In this document: positions 27,460 to 35,173 of the stretch, piece by piece
Layout: the number at the start of each line of letters is the position of its first letter
Position numbering within the stretch: position 1 is the first letter of the stretch
Origin: Aquamicrobium sp. LC103
Lineage (GTDB): Bacteria; Pseudomonadota; Alphaproteobacteria; Rhizobiales; Rhizobiaceae
Assembly: GCF_001014615.2 (NCBI RefSeq)
Contig: NZ_LBCQ02000007.1
Coordinates: forward strand, 266,477-330,476
DNA: 64,000 nt
Direction of reading: 5' to 3'
The notes under the pieces: model-generated
What the model was told of the DNA's origin: nothing
The model's database searches: none
Seen by the model: only the letters and a program-made list of their open reading frames with translations
Made by a program: the position numbers and the translations under genes

Positions 27460-28673
27460 GCGGCGAGCGCGGCCGGTCTCAGCGGCCCGCGCAGCCATCC
27501 ATCCAGAAATTTCACGCCGGCGACGCCTGAAAAGCGGCGCACGCGCTCCAGTTCCGCCTCGAGCTTCGACAAGAGAAGCTTGGAAAGCCGGACGCCGGGT
27601 TCCGGCCAGAAGGCGCGGATTTCCAGCACGTCCTCGTCGCGCAGCGCCTTCATGTCGATGCGCCCGACGATCGCGTCGCCGCGCATCACCGGAAAGACGT
27701 AATAGCCGTATTGGCGCTTCGCCTCCGGCACGAAGACCTCGATGCGATAGAAGAAGTTGAACAGCCGGTGCGCCCGGTTGCGGTCGCGCAGCAGCGGGTC
27801 GAACGGGCTCAGAATGCGCATCCGATCCGGCGGCTCGGGCGCGGCGGCGACCGCCTCGACCGTTCCGGGAAGGGCGAGCGAGACCCGCGGCTTCGAGCCG
27901 TCGGCCGTCTCGACGCGGACGGTCACCAGTTCGCGACGATGCGCGGCGATCCATTCGTCGACCTCCTGCGGGGTCAAAAGCGCCCAGAAGGCGGCGATCT
28001 CGCCGCGCGTGGCGATCCCCAGCCTTGCGAAGGCGCCGCGGCAGGCCCAGTCCACGAATGCCTCATGATCGACCGCCGGCTTGCGATGACAATCCGGTAT
28101 CACGCGTTCCGTGAGATCGTAGACTTTCTGGAAGCCCTCGCGCCGCGCTATCGCCAGATCGCCGGTGCGCCAGAGATATTCGAGCGCCGCCTTGGAGGGA
28201 TGCCAGTCCCACCAGCCGGTCGAAGGTTTCTCGCCGTCGAAGTCGCGCGACATCATCGGGCCGTCCTTGGCGATCCTGTCCAGGACGCGATCGAGATCCC
28301 CGTCGAAGCCTTCCTTGCCGAAATGATCCTTCCAACGCAGATGCAAACGCTTCTTCTCCCGCGCGAAGCGGTGCCGCCAGTAAGGGAAGAAGGCGCTCGG
28401 GATGATCGACGCATCGTGCGTCCAGTTCTCGAAGAGATCGCCGTCCTTCTCGATCAGCGTCTTCAGATCGCGCTGGCGGTAGGTCTGGCTGCGCGCGAAC
28501 AGGATGTGGTGATGCGCACGCTCGACCGTGTTGATGCTGTCGACCTGCACGAAGCCCAGGTCGCGGATCGCGGTGGCGAGCTCCGGCTTGCGCATCGCCC
28601 GGTGCGGCGCGCCGCAAAGCCCCTGCAGGGACATGAAATGACGTCTGGCCTGGCGGTTGGATATCTCAATCAT
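27444..28673 (-). CDS. YcaQ/HTH_42 winged-helix DNA glycosylase-like protein
   Basis: A 409-residue protein of the HTH_42 (DUF1006) superfamily. Members YcaQ/AlkX and AlkZ are DNA glycosylases that unhook interstrand crosslinks or remove bulky adducts. Seen: the catalytic motif Gln-Val-Asp at residues 43-45 (FVQVDSINTVERAHH), FENWTHDASIIP, and the C-terminal RILSPFDPLLRDR plus YGYYVFPV. The Q-x-D motif suggests catalytic competence, and the substrate range is inferred from the family. Single gene. Confidence 0.88.
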   Translation of the reverse strand: MIEISNRQARRHFMSLQGLCGAPHRAMRKPELATAIRDLGFVQVDSINTVERAHHHILFARSQTYRQRDLKTLIEKDGDLFENWTHDASIIPSAFFPYWRHRFAREKKRLHLRWKDHFGKEGFDGDLDRVLDRIAKDGPMMSRDFDGEKPSTGWWDWHPSKAALEYLWRTGDLAIARREGFQKVYDLTERVIPDCHRKPAVDHEAFVDWACRGAFARLGIATRGEIAAFWALLTPQEVDEWIAAHRRELVTVRVETADGSKPRVSLALPGTVEAVAAAPEPPDRMRILSPFDPLLRDRNRAHRLFNFFYRIEVFVPEAKRQYGYYVFPVMRGDAIVGRIDMKALRDEDVLEIRAFWPEPGVRLSKLLLSKLEAELERVRRFSGVAGVKFLDGWLRGPLRPAALAAQAAS

Positions 28674-28821
28674 GATGACAGAAAGCTAGCGGCAAACATT
28701 CTTCCATCCACCCGAAAACCGAGGCGCCATCAAGTTCCCGTCGTTCCGGCTGCTGACACGTGATGGCAGGAGCCGCCCGTCACCCGGGTTGCCGCCAGTG
28801 GCGACGAAAGGCGACGAGCGG

Positions 28822-29622
28822 CTATTTCCCGTGGAACTGCGGCTTCCGCTTCTCGCGGAAGGCGCTGCGGCCCTCGCCATAGTCGAGGCTGTCGAACGTC
28901 GCCGCGCCCAGCGCTTCGGCAAGCTGATAAGCCTTGCCATCGCGGGAGAGCGAGGCCCGGATGGCCGCCTTCGAGGCGCGCACGGAGAGCGGCGCATTGG
29001 CGGCGATGACACGGGCGAGTTCGCGCGCGCGGAATTCCAGCGTGCCGCGCTCGACGATCTCGAGCAGGAAGCCCGCCGAAAGCGCCGTCGCCGCGTCGAT
29101 GCTGGCGGCCGAATAGGTAAGATACCGCGCCAGTTGCGGTCCGAGCGCCTCGACGATGTCGATCATCGCGTCCACCGGATAGGCGAGCCCCAGCTTCGCC
29201 GCGGGCACGCAAAAGCGCGCATCGTCCTCCGCGACCCGCAGGTCGCAGGCAGCGGCGAGGCCGAAGCCGCCGCCGAAACAGATGCCGCGAATGGCGGCGA
29301 GCGTCGGCACCGGCGCGTCGCGAACCGCGGCGAATGCGGCCGAATTGGCGTTCTCATAGAACCGCGCCGTTTCGGCATTGCGGCGGACCTCGTCGAATTC
29401 CCCGATATCGGCGCCGGCCGAAAAGTCACCTCCGGCCCCCATGATGACGATCATGCGCGTTTCCGGATTCTTCCCCAGCGCGGTGACGGTCTCCGCCAGT
29501 TCCAGCCACATGGCCTGCGTTATGGCGTTCTTGCGGTGAGGCCGATCGATCGTGACGAGCGCGACCCCTTCCGAGACTTCCGTTTTCAGGGAGCCCGATT
29601 GCGCTTTTTTCTGATTTGCCAT
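28822..29622 (-). CDS. Crotonase-fold protein, annotated-type enoyl-CoA hydratase but lacking both catalytic Glu
   Basis: A 266-residue crotonase superfamily member. Seen: VALVTIDRPHRKNAIT at the start, the oxyanion-hole region GGDFSAGADIGEF, and ICFGGGFGLAAACDLR. In true hydratases the last motif reads GGGxE and is followed by PEI. Here both Glu positions are Gly and Ala (GGGFG; VPAAKLG). It binds acyl-CoA by fold, but hydration is unlikely. A decarboxylase, isomerase or other crotonase activity is possible. Divergent from cysE, sharing a 110-bp promoter region. Confidence 0.84.
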   Translation of the reverse strand: MANQKKAQSGSLKTEVSEGVALVTIDRPHRKNAITQAMWLELAETVTALGKNPETRMIVIMGAGGDFSAGADIGEFDEVRRNAETARFYENANSAAFAAVRDAPVPTLAAIRGICFGGGFGLAAACDLRVAEDDARFCVPAAKLGLAYPVDAMIDIVEALGPQLARYLTYSAASIDAATALSAGFLLEIVERGTLEFRARELARVIAANAPLSVRASKAAIRASLSRDGKAYQLAEALGAATFDSLDYGEGRSAFREKRKPQFHGK

Positions 29623-29633
29623 GATGGGAATCC

Positions 29634-29662
29634 AATTGAAGTGTTATTAAGCAAATTGAAGT
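29634..29662. repeat. Direct repeat AATTGAAGT, 20-bp period, in the cysE promoter region
   Basis: Two exact copies, at 29634-29642 and 29654-29662, between the divergent crotonase gene and cysE. The period of about two helical turns would suit a regulator binding one face. No regulator is known. Confidence 0.35.
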
Positions 29663-29732
29663 TCATTCCAGCCGCGATCGGGAGTATGTTTCCCGTCTCC
29701 GGAAGGCAAGCCGTTTGCACGGGAGAATATGA

Positions 29733-30554
29733 ATGAGCAATCAAAGCGCGATCAGGGCAAGCAGCGTGCAGCCGATCGACCCGATCTGGAGCGCGATCCG
29801 CGAGGAGGCGAGCGAGGCGGTCGCACACGATCCCCTGCTGGCGGCGTTTCTCTATTCGACGATCCTCAACCACGACAGTCTCGAGGATTCGGTGATCCAC
29901 CGGCTTTCCGAGCGGCTCGACCATCCCGATATGGGCGCCGACCTGATCCGGCAGACCTATCAGGCGATGCGGCGAGACGTACCGGAATGGAGCACGATCG
30001 TGCGCGTCGACATCCAGGCCTATTACGACCGCGATCCGGCCTGCGACCGCTTCATGATGCCGGTCCTCTATTTCAAGGGTTTTCACGCAATCCAGACCCA
30101 TCGCCTGGCGCACTGGCTGTGGGGACAGGGTCGCCGCGACTTCGCGCTCTATCTGCAGAGCCGGTCCTCAGCCGTGTTCCAGACCGACATCCATCCGGCC
30201 TCGAAGATGGGCAAGGGCATCTTCATCGATCATGCGACGGGGCTCGTGGTAGGCGAGACCGCGATCGTCGAAGACGACGTTTCCATGCTGCACGGGGTAA
30301 CGCTCGGCGGTACCGGCAAGGCGGGCGGCGACCGGCATCCGAAGATCCGCCACGGCGTGCTGATCGGCGCGGGCGCCAAGATCCTCGGCAATATCGAGGT
30401 CGGCCATTGCTCGAAGGTTGCGGCCGGCTCGGTTCTGCTGACCTCGATCCCGGCCAACAAGACCGTTGCCGGCGTGCCGGCCCGCATCGTCGGCGAGGCG
30501 GGTTGCGACGAGCCTTCGCGTGCCATGGACCAGTTGCTCGCAGGCGAGAATTGA
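29733..30554 (+). CDS. cysE: Serine O-acetyltransferase
   Basis: A 273-residue enzyme that acetylates L-serine with acetyl-CoA, the first step of cysteine synthesis. Seen: an N-terminal helical domain with DPIWSAIREEASE, the catalytic stretch HRLAHWLWGQGRRDFA, and left-handed beta-helix hexapeptides IHPASKMGKGIFIDHATGLV, GETAIVEDDV, LHGVTLGGTG, HPKIRHGVLIGAGAKILGN. Length matches the family. The C-terminal tail could dock into CysK. GGGAGAA lies before the ATG. Confidence 0.97.
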   Translation: MSNQSAIRASSVQPIDPIWSAIREEASEAVAHDPLLAAFLYSTILNHDSLEDSVIHRLSERLDHPDMGADLIRQTYQAMRRDVPEWSTIVRVDIQAYYDRDPACDRFMMPVLYFKGFHAIQTHRLAHWLWGQGRRDFALYLQSRSSAVFQTDIHPASKMGKGIFIDHATGLVVGETAIVEDDVSMLHGVTLGGTGKAGGDRHPKIRHGVLIGAGAKILGNIEVGHCSKVAAGSVLLTSIPANKTVAGVPARIVGEAGCDEPSRAMDQLLAGEN

Positions 30555-30577
30555 GGCTTCTCTCCCGATAGCCGTTG

Positions 30578-30597
30578 AAAGCCCGTCCGCGGGCTTT
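30578..30597 (+). terminator. Hairpin after cysE
   Basis: Perfect 8-bp stem (AAAGCCCG with CGGGCTTT) and loop TCCG, 23 bp past the cysE stop. The only T-run is the stem's own end. It probably ends cysE transcription, and it makes the ATG at 30600 an unlikely start for the next gene. Confidence 0.6.
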
Positions 30598-30656
30598 ACA
30601 TGCGTGTCGGTAGCGTGCCAGAAGCGCCTTCCCACGTAGCCGACCGGAGAGAAGTG

Positions 30657-30866
30657 TTGAAACCGGAAGAAATCAGAAAGCTCGACGCGTATTTCAAGCG
30701 CACCTTCCAGAACCCGCAACTGCAGGTGAAGGCGCGGCCGCGCAAGGACGATTCGTGCGAGCTCTATCTCGGCGACGAGTTCCTCGGCATCATCTTCAAG
30801 GATGATGACGACGGCGATCTTTCCTACAATTTCTCGATGGCGATCCTCGACATCGACCTGAGCTGA
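30657..30866 (+). CDS. DUF3126 family protein (69 aa, TTG start)
   Basis: Small conserved alphaproteobacterial protein of unknown function. Seen: KPEEIRKLDAYFKRTFQNP, then QLQVKARPRKDDSCELYLGDE and DDDGDLSYNFSMAILDIDL, the known family pattern. Start choice: TTG at 30657, 7 bases after GGAG (30647-30650). A GTG one codon earlier is possible. The ATG at 30600 is in frame but adds a tail absent from the family and sits against the cysE hairpin. Predicted cytoplasmic. Confidence 0.86.
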   Translation: MKPEEIRKLDAYFKRTFQNPQLQVKARPRKDDSCELYLGDEFLGIIFKDDDDGDLSYNFSMAILDIDLS

Positions 30867-30880
30867 GCTCTCGCAGCCGC

Positions 30881-31597
30881 TCACTCGGCCGTTCGCAGGA
30901 ACTTCCTTGCGGCGGCCATGATCGCCGGATCGACCTCGCGCCACTGCGCGGCAAGTTCCGCCGGCATCCGATAGACGAGATTGAGACCCTTGCCGATGTG
31001 GACGTCGCGTTCGCAGGGCGCAAGCGATTCCTTCGCCGCCGCACCCGACAGGCAGCGGGCGACGAACGGAACCCGGCCGCCGCGGTCGCCGACCACCAGC
31101 ACCTCGTCCTTGTAGCCCGACTGCTCGATGAAATCATGGACCGTCAGCCCGTTGGGGCCGGGTCGTCCGGGCTTTTCCACCAGCGAGCTGTAGATCGGAC
31201 CGTAGCGCCCGCCCATGTCGCGCGACATCAGCCGTGGCTCGAACGACATGAAGATGATGTTTTTGGAGCCGCCGGCATGGTTGAAGTCGTCCCGGGCGTC
31301 GGTGGTGTAGCCGTCCATGTCCGGCCAGCGCAGGTATAGATCGACGCGGGACGCGACGCCGTCGCGCCGCGAGGCTTCGAAACGGATCATGTTGGCGGGT
31401 ATGGCCAGCACGTCATTGCCGATGACCACCTCGTGGATCGTCCGGTCTTCGGTGTGTCCGGCGAGCACGATCGACCGGCCGATCCATTTTCCGGCGACGC
31501 TGATGGCGGCGGACAGCAATGCCAGGGCAAGGAAGATGTAGAAGACCCGCACGACGAAGTTGGGCCGCACCGCCTGCACGTTGAAATCCGTCGTCAT
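30881..31597 (-). CDS. Conserved membrane-anchored protein, function unknown
   Basis: A 238-residue protein with one N-terminal membrane helix (about residues 17-36, VVRVFYIFLALALLSAAISVAGKW) and a soluble domain, probably periplasmic. Two Cys, at ARCLSG and PCERD, lie close together and might pair. It has the stretch RFEASRRDGVASRVDLYLRWPDMDGY and a helical end. I recognise no domain. Convergent with DUF3126, 14 bp apart. Rhizobial genomes appear to keep such proteins, but I cannot verify this here. Confidence 0.7.
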   Translation of the reverse strand: MTTDFNVQAVRPNFVVRVFYIFLALALLSAAISVAGKWIGRSIVLAGHTEDRTIHEVVIGNDVLAIPANMIRFEASRRDGVASRVDLYLRWPDMDGYTTDARDDFNHAGGSKNIIFMSFEPRLMSRDMGGRYGPIYSSLVEKPGRPGPNGLTVHDFIEQSGYKDEVLVVGDRGGRVPFVARCLSGAAAKESLAPCERDVHIGKGLNLVYRMPAELAAQWREVDPAIMAAARKFLRTAE

Positions 31598-31690
31598 TTC
31601 CCGTCCCGCGCGGACGCTCGAATTGTCCGCATTCCTGCCAGCCTGATCGGGACGATCATTGGATGGTCATGGTAAATGGATTGTTAATTC

Positions 31691-31720
31691 CCGGCATGCG
31701 CGTGACAAGAAGCATGCCGG
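31691..31720. other. Inverted repeat before the gamma carbonic anhydrase gene
   Basis: CCGGCATGC and GCATGCCGG, 9-bp perfect arms with a 12-base loop, 67 bp before the ATG. No T-run follows. It could be a protein site or an RNA stem in the 5' leader. Confidence 0.35.
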
Positions 31721-31786
31721 AATGCATAAATTCCGTATCGCCGCGCGGCTTGCCTGCCGCGCGAAATCGATCTTACTGGAGGAAGA

Positions 31787-32314
31787 ATGCCGCTCTACGA
31801 ACTCGACGGCGCCGCGCCGGAACTGGACGACGAGACCACCAACTGGATCGCACCTGATGCGACGATCATCGGCAAGGTGAGGCTGGGCGTTGACGTCGGC
31901 GTGTGGTTCGGCGCCGTACTGCGCGGCGACAACGAGCCGATCGTGGTCGGAGAGGGATCGAACATCCAGGAACACACCGTCATGCACACCGATCCCGGTT
32001 TTCCGCTGACGGTCGGGCGCAATTGCACGATCGGGCACCGTGCCATCCTGCATGGCTGCACGATCGGCGACAACAGCCTCGTCGGCATGGGCGCCACCAT
32101 TCTCAACGGCGCACGCATCGGCAGGAATTCCCTGGTGGGGGCGGGAGCCTTGGTGACCGAGGGCAAGGAGTTTCCCGACAATTCGCTGATCGTCGGGGTC
32201 CCGGCGAAGGCGGTGCGGACGCTGGACGAGGAAGCGGTAAAACGGCTCGATCGATCGGCCCGGCTCTATGTCGCCAACGGCAAGCGTTTCCGCAACGGCC
32301 TGAAGAAGATCTGA
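31787..32314 (+). CDS. Gamma-carbonic anhydrase family protein (YrdA-like)
   Basis: A 175-residue trimeric left-handed beta-helix protein. Seen: hexapeptide repeats from residue 20 on, and the three metal His positions in NIQEHTVMHTD and GHRAILHGC. VWFGAVLRGDNEPIVVG and GMGATILNGARIGRNSLV are typical. The motif set is complete enough to bind zinc or another metal, but many YrdA/PaaY proteins show no CO2 hydration when tested. GGAGG lies just before the ATG. Convergent with the DUF1801 gene, 7 bp apart. Confidence 0.92.
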   Translation: MPLYELDGAAPELDDETTNWIAPDATIIGKVRLGVDVGVWFGAVLRGDNEPIVVGEGSNIQEHTVMHTDPGFPLTVGRNCTIGHRAILHGCTIGDNSLVGMGATILNGARIGRNSLVGAGALVTEGKEFPDNSLIVGVPAKAVRTLDEEAVKRLDRSARLYVANGKRFRNGLKKI

Positions 32315-32321
32315 TCGAAGC

Positions 32322-32837
32322 TCACAATCGTTCGCCGGGCAACCGGCTGGCTTGCTTGATCCAGTCGACGAACCGCGCCTCGTCGAACTCTCCCTCGTGG
32401 ATGTCGAGATAGCGAACCGCCGGGTGCTTGGATGGGCCGGGCGGGAGAGGGGCGAGGGACGCACCGCGCAGAAAGATCACCTTCACGTATTTCGTGAAGC
32501 AGTGGAGGCTGAGGAACCAGCCCTGGCTTTCGTCCTCGACCCCGTAAAAGGGAGAGTTCCATTTCACCGCCTTGCGCACGCCGGGGACGGTGCGCACGAT
32601 GAGCGCGTCGAGGCGGCGCCCGATGTCGCTTTTCCAGCCCGGCATGGCGGCGATGTAGGCCTGCACGGGGCCGTCGCCATAGCCCTTCGCGATCTGCGGG
32701 TTGCCGCCCGAGAGGAGGACGACCTCGCCGGATTGCGGCTTCGGCGCCGTCTTGGAGCGCGCGGCCGTTCGCCCTGCGCTTGCCTTGGTGACAGGGCCCT
32801 TTACGCCCTTCGACGGTTTATCGGGTGTCTTGGCCAT
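32322..32837 (-). CDS. DUF1801 family protein
   Basis: A 171-residue protein: a basic, low-complexity N-terminus of about 40 residues (Lys/Ala/Thr/Pro-rich) and then a DUF1801 (YdhG-like) domain from about residue 45. Seen: GDGPVQAYIAAMPGWKSDI, RRLDALIVRTVPGVRKAVKWNSPFYG, and FLSLHCFTKYVKVIFLRG, the usual pattern. The fold is frataxin-like with unknown function. The ATG at 32837 was chosen, since the open frame before it has no family match. Last gene of the ArsR operon, 11 bp after the small membrane protein gene. Confidence 0.87.
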   Translation of the reverse strand: MAKTPDKPSKGVKGPVTKASAGRTAARSKTAPKPQSGEVVLLSGGNPQIAKGYGDGPVQAYIAAMPGWKSDIGRRLDALIVRTVPGVRKAVKWNSPFYGVEDESQGWFLSLHCFTKYVKVIFLRGASLAPLPPGPSKHPAVRYLDIHEGEFDEARFVDWIKQASRLPGERL

Positions 32838-32848
32838 CGCGTTCTCTC

Positions 32849-33073
32849 CTATCCGATGGTGCCTCGCCCGCCGCGCCATCTCGCGGCATAGGGCAGCACG
32901 AACATGTAGAGACCGGTGAGCAGAAGAAAGGCGAGGGGGAGCAACGGCAGGAGATAAATCCACTCCGCAGGCTCCCGGCCCAATCCCAGGGCGCCGAAGA
33001 TGGCGGCAACGATCACCGTGAAGACGATGGACAGCCAGCGGTGGATCTGCCGAACCCAAAAGTTCCAGTTCAA
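32849..33073 (-). CDS. Small two-helix membrane protein (74 aa, TTG start)
   Basis: Seen: MNWNFWVRQIHRWLSIVF, two membrane helices at about residues 13-32 and 41-59, and a basic tail AARWRGGRG. The opening resembles the first helix of PepSY-TM proteins (WVRQIHRWLS), but the rest is missing. Start: TTG with a perfect AAGGAGG 5 bases before it. The upstream in-frame ATG would overlap the VOC gene and has no such site. Possible job: a membrane partner of the ArsR operon's soluble proteins. Inference only. Confidence 0.75.
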   Translation of the reverse strand: MNWNFWVRQIHRWLSIVFTVIVAAIFGALGLGREPAEWIYLLPLLPLAFLLLTGLYMFVLPYAARWRGGRGTIG

Positions 33074-33078
33074 TGCGA

Positions 33079-33085
33079 CCTCCTT
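33079..33085 (-). promoter_or_regulatory. AAGGAGG site that fixes the TTG start of the small membrane protein
   Basis: Perfect Shine-Dalgarno heptamer on the minus strand, 5 bases before TTG (33073). It is among the best ribosome sites in the window. Confidence 0.75.
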
Positions 33086-33110
33086 GAGAAGATGGGCCCA
33101 GGTGCCTGTC

Positions 33111-33506
33111 CTAGCGACGGGCAAGCTGGTTGATTTGAACGAGGTTGCCGCAGGTGTCGTTCAGCTGGGCAATGGTCACGCCGCGCATCACCTCCGTCGG
33201 CGGCATCGTGAACTCCGCGCCGCGCGCCTTGATGCGTTCATACTCGGCCTCGACATCGTCGGCATGGAACATGGCGGCCGGCTGGCCTTGTTCAAAGATG
33301 GCCTGCTGGTAGGTCTTGGCCGCCGGATTGTCGTTGAGCGCGAGTTGCAGTTCGGTTCCGTCCGCCTCCTCGGGTGAGGCCACGGTGAGCCAGCGATACG
33401 GTCCGTTGCTGACATCGGTCTTCTTGGTGAAGCCAAGCACCTCGGTATAGAAGCGCAAGGCCCTTTCCTGGTCGTCCACATACACGCTGGTCAATTTGAT
33501 CTTCAT
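33111..33506 (-). CDS. VOC family protein (single-domain glyoxalase fold)
   Basis: A 131-residue VOC protein. Seen: KIKLTSVYVDDQERALRFYTEVLGF, PYRWLTVASPEEADGTELQLALN, PAAMFHADDVEAEYERI, and a C-terminal CGNLVQINQL. The metal-ligand His of the first strand is Ser here (LTSVYV), so it is probably not a normal metalloenzyme. Similar proteins bind small ligands or give resistance by binding. GGAGG lies 7 bases before the ATG at 33506. It overlaps nothing and follows SRPBCC by 75 bp. Confidence 0.87.
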   Translation of the reverse strand: MKIKLTSVYVDDQERALRFYTEVLGFTKKTDVSNGPYRWLTVASPEEADGTELQLALNDNPAAKTYQQAIFEQGQPAAMFHADDVEAEYERIKARGAEFTMPPTEVMRGVTIAQLNDTCGNLVQINQLARR

Positions 33507-33581
33507 CGTTCGTCCTCCGTTGCACGCCTTCACGATGGTCGCTTCGCCGGGAGGGCGAGCTCCGCATCGCGCCGACCGGCG

Positions 33582-33992
33582 TCAGTCCATCCGCTCCAGG
33601 ACCTGCTCCAGGGCGGTAAGGAATTGCGGCCACCCGACCTTGGCGCCCCGGTAGTAAGGCTGCTGATCGGGTCGGAAGCCCGACTGCTCCATGCGCAGGC
33701 GGGTTCCCGTGCTCGTAGGGGTGAGCGTCCACCTGACGACACTTTTCAGATCCTTGGTGTCCCATGTGTATGTCAGCGCCTTGTCTTGCTCGACCGTCTG
33801 GACCTCGCAGTCCACGGCGCCCCAGTTCGCGCTCATATTGAAACGGTGGCCCTTGTCCGGCTTGAAGTCGTTCTTCATCAGCCATTCCTCGATCAGGTGC
33901 GATTGCGTGAGCGCGCGCCAGATCTTCTCCGGCGGATAGGGTATGTCGCGTTCGACGATGACGGAAAGCGTTTCGGTGGACGTTTCGTTCAT
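33582..33992 (-). CDS. SRPBCC / AHSA1 family protein
   Basis: A 136-residue START-like ligand-binding domain. Seen: the family opening SVIVERDIPYPPEKIWRALTQSHLIEEWLMKNDFKP, the central WDTKDLKSVVRWTLTP, and a C-terminal helix WPQFLTALEQVLERM. It probably binds a hydrophobic small molecule. It overlaps the ArsR gene by 4 bp (ATGA), so it is coupled to its regulator. This ArsR-SRPBCC pairing is frequent in bacteria, with ligands mostly unknown. Confidence 0.9.
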   Translation of the reverse strand: MNETSTETLSVIVERDIPYPPEKIWRALTQSHLIEEWLMKNDFKPDKGHRFNMSANWGAVDCEVQTVEQDKALTYTWDTKDLKSVVRWTLTPTSTGTRLRMEQSGFRPDQQPYYRGAKVGWPQFLTALEQVLERMD

Positions 33993-34312
33993 TGGTCCAT
34001 CCTCTTCAGCAGGTCTTCGAGGTTGTCGAACCGGCTCTCCCAAAAACCCGCCATCTGGTTTGTCCAATCGATCAGCGGGGTCAGCGCGCCGAGCTGCGCG
34101 CTATAATGCGTCCGGCGTCCTTCGTGACGATCACGCACCAGTCCCGCCTGCTTCAGGAGCGCGAGGTGCTTTGAAACGGCCGGCTGCGAAACCCCGGCGC
34201 GGACCGTCAGCGCTCCGACCGTCTGCTCTCCCTCGCTGCACAGCCGTTCGAATATCGCCCGGCGGGTCGGGTCGGCGAGCGTCCTGAAGAGCACATCGTG
34301 GGCGTTCGGCAT
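33989..34312 (-). CDS. ArsR-family winged-helix regulator, non-metal type
   Basis: A 107-residue DNA-binding repressor-like protein. Seen: VLFRTLADPTRRAIFERLC, then the recognition helix VSQPAVSKHLALLKQAGLV and the wing RDRHEGRRTHYSA. The metal-binding ELCVCDL motif of ArsR/SmtB is absent, and Cys25 is the only Cys. So the signal is not a classic metal and may be an organic ligand or redox. Start: ATG at 34312; the upstream in-frame ATG at 34354 would code through the inverted repeat at 34317-34340. Heads the five-gene minus-strand operon. Confidence 0.9.
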   Translation of the reverse strand: MPNAHDVLFRTLADPTRRAIFERLCSEGEQTVGALTVRAGVSQPAVSKHLALLKQAGLVRDRHEGRRTHYSAQLGALTPLIDWTNQMAGFWESRFDNLEDLLKRMDQ

Positions 34313-34316
34313 TTCG

Positions 34317-34340
34317 ATCAATAACTCGGTGGCTATTGAT
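34317..34340. promoter_or_regulatory. Operator-like inverted repeat at the head of the ArsR operon
   Basis: ATCAATA, 10 bases, TATTGAT: perfect 7-bp arms, 5 bp upstream of the ArsR start. Such a place suits autoregulation. The A+T-rich arms stand out in GC-rich DNA. Confidence 0.55.
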
Positions 34341-34458
34341 TGACTTATAACCATCGAGATATGGGTAGGTCAAGGATCGCCGCAGGCGCCCATAAAAGCG
34401 CGGCCAGACAAATCTTGCCGAAGGCGGGAAAATCCGGAGCGACGGTTCCTTGCTTCTA

Positions 34459-34499
34459 GAAAAAAAGCGGAGCCGGCTCTTGGGGAAAGAGCCGGCTCC
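34459..34499 (-). terminator. Strong rho-independent terminator of the transglutaminase-like protease gene
   Basis: A 13-bp perfect stem (GGAGCCGGCTCTT with AAGAGCCGGCTCC), 5-base loop, and a T-run of at least seven on the minus strand. It lies 66 bp past the stop at 34565. Confidence 0.9.
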
Positions 34500-34564
34500 T
34501 GACCCGGTCGTTGGGGACGGGGAGGGTGGGGACTCGACCGGGTGTCCCTGGCCAGAAGCCTGGC

Positions 34565-35173
34565 CTAGTTGCTTTTGACGCTGCCGACGAGGATGTCGCG
34601 GCTGTCGTCGATCGAAACCCAGATGCCTGCGTGCTTCGTCGACTGGCGCTTCAGATATTCGTAATCGGTATCCGTCCAGGCGAGGACGCGCCCCTCGATA
34701 TTGTCGAGGATGAAATCGCCATGGCTGGTGCTGACGGTGAGCACCGCATGGCCGTCGCCGTTCGGCTGGCGAACGACGGTGATCAGCAGGTTCGATGCCG
34801 GAACGCCGGCCGCGATCAGGCGTTTGCGCTTTTCAAGCACGTAGTCCTCGCAATCGCCTTCGCCATTGACCGGATAGGACCAATATTCCTCCACGCCCCA
34901 CATCTCCATGTCGGTGCGAGGGGTGACCATCGTGTTGACGAGATTGTTCACCTCGATGATCCGGGCCCAGACCTGCCGGGTAAGCTCGATCGGCTTCTGC
35001 TTGGGCGTGGCGACGCACTCCCGCGGCATGCGCTGGCAGAATTCATAATGACCGATCGGCTGGGTCGTGATCCCGCCCGTCTGCATGAAGGGCTGCGCCG
35101 CCGCCGTTATTGCTCCCGTCGCGAGCATGCCGGCGAGAAGTGCCAGGCGCAGAATATGTTTTGCAATCCCCAT
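34565..35173 (-). CDS. Transglutaminase-like cysteine peptidase (BTLCP type), exported
   Basis: A 202-residue bacterial transglutaminase-like cysteine proteinase. Seen: a signal peptide of about 26 residues, then the triad Cys108 in GEGDCEDYV, His142 in GDGHAVLTV, and Asp157 in DFILDN. Its family includes periplasmic proteases such as LapG, which cleaves an adhesin under c-di-GMP control, but no LapD-like partner is beside it. The target is unknown. The region just before the ATG forms a hairpin that covers part of the ribosome site. Followed by a strong terminator. Confidence 0.9.
   Translation of the reverse strand: MGIAKHILRLALLAGMLATGAITAAAQPFMQTGGITTQPIGHYEFCQRMPRECVATPKQKPIELTRQVWARIIEVNNLVNTMVTPRTDMEMWGVEEYWSYPVNGEGDCEDYVLEKRKRLIAAGVPASNLLITVVRQPNGDGHAVLTVSTSHGDFILDNIEGRVLAWTDTDYEYLKRQSTKHAGIWVSIDDSRDILVGSVKSN

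Noticed and set aside
30600..30656. ATG start for the DUF3126 protein
   Set aside because: It lies directly at the foot of the cysE hairpin, has no ribosome site, and adds 19 residues absent from the family.
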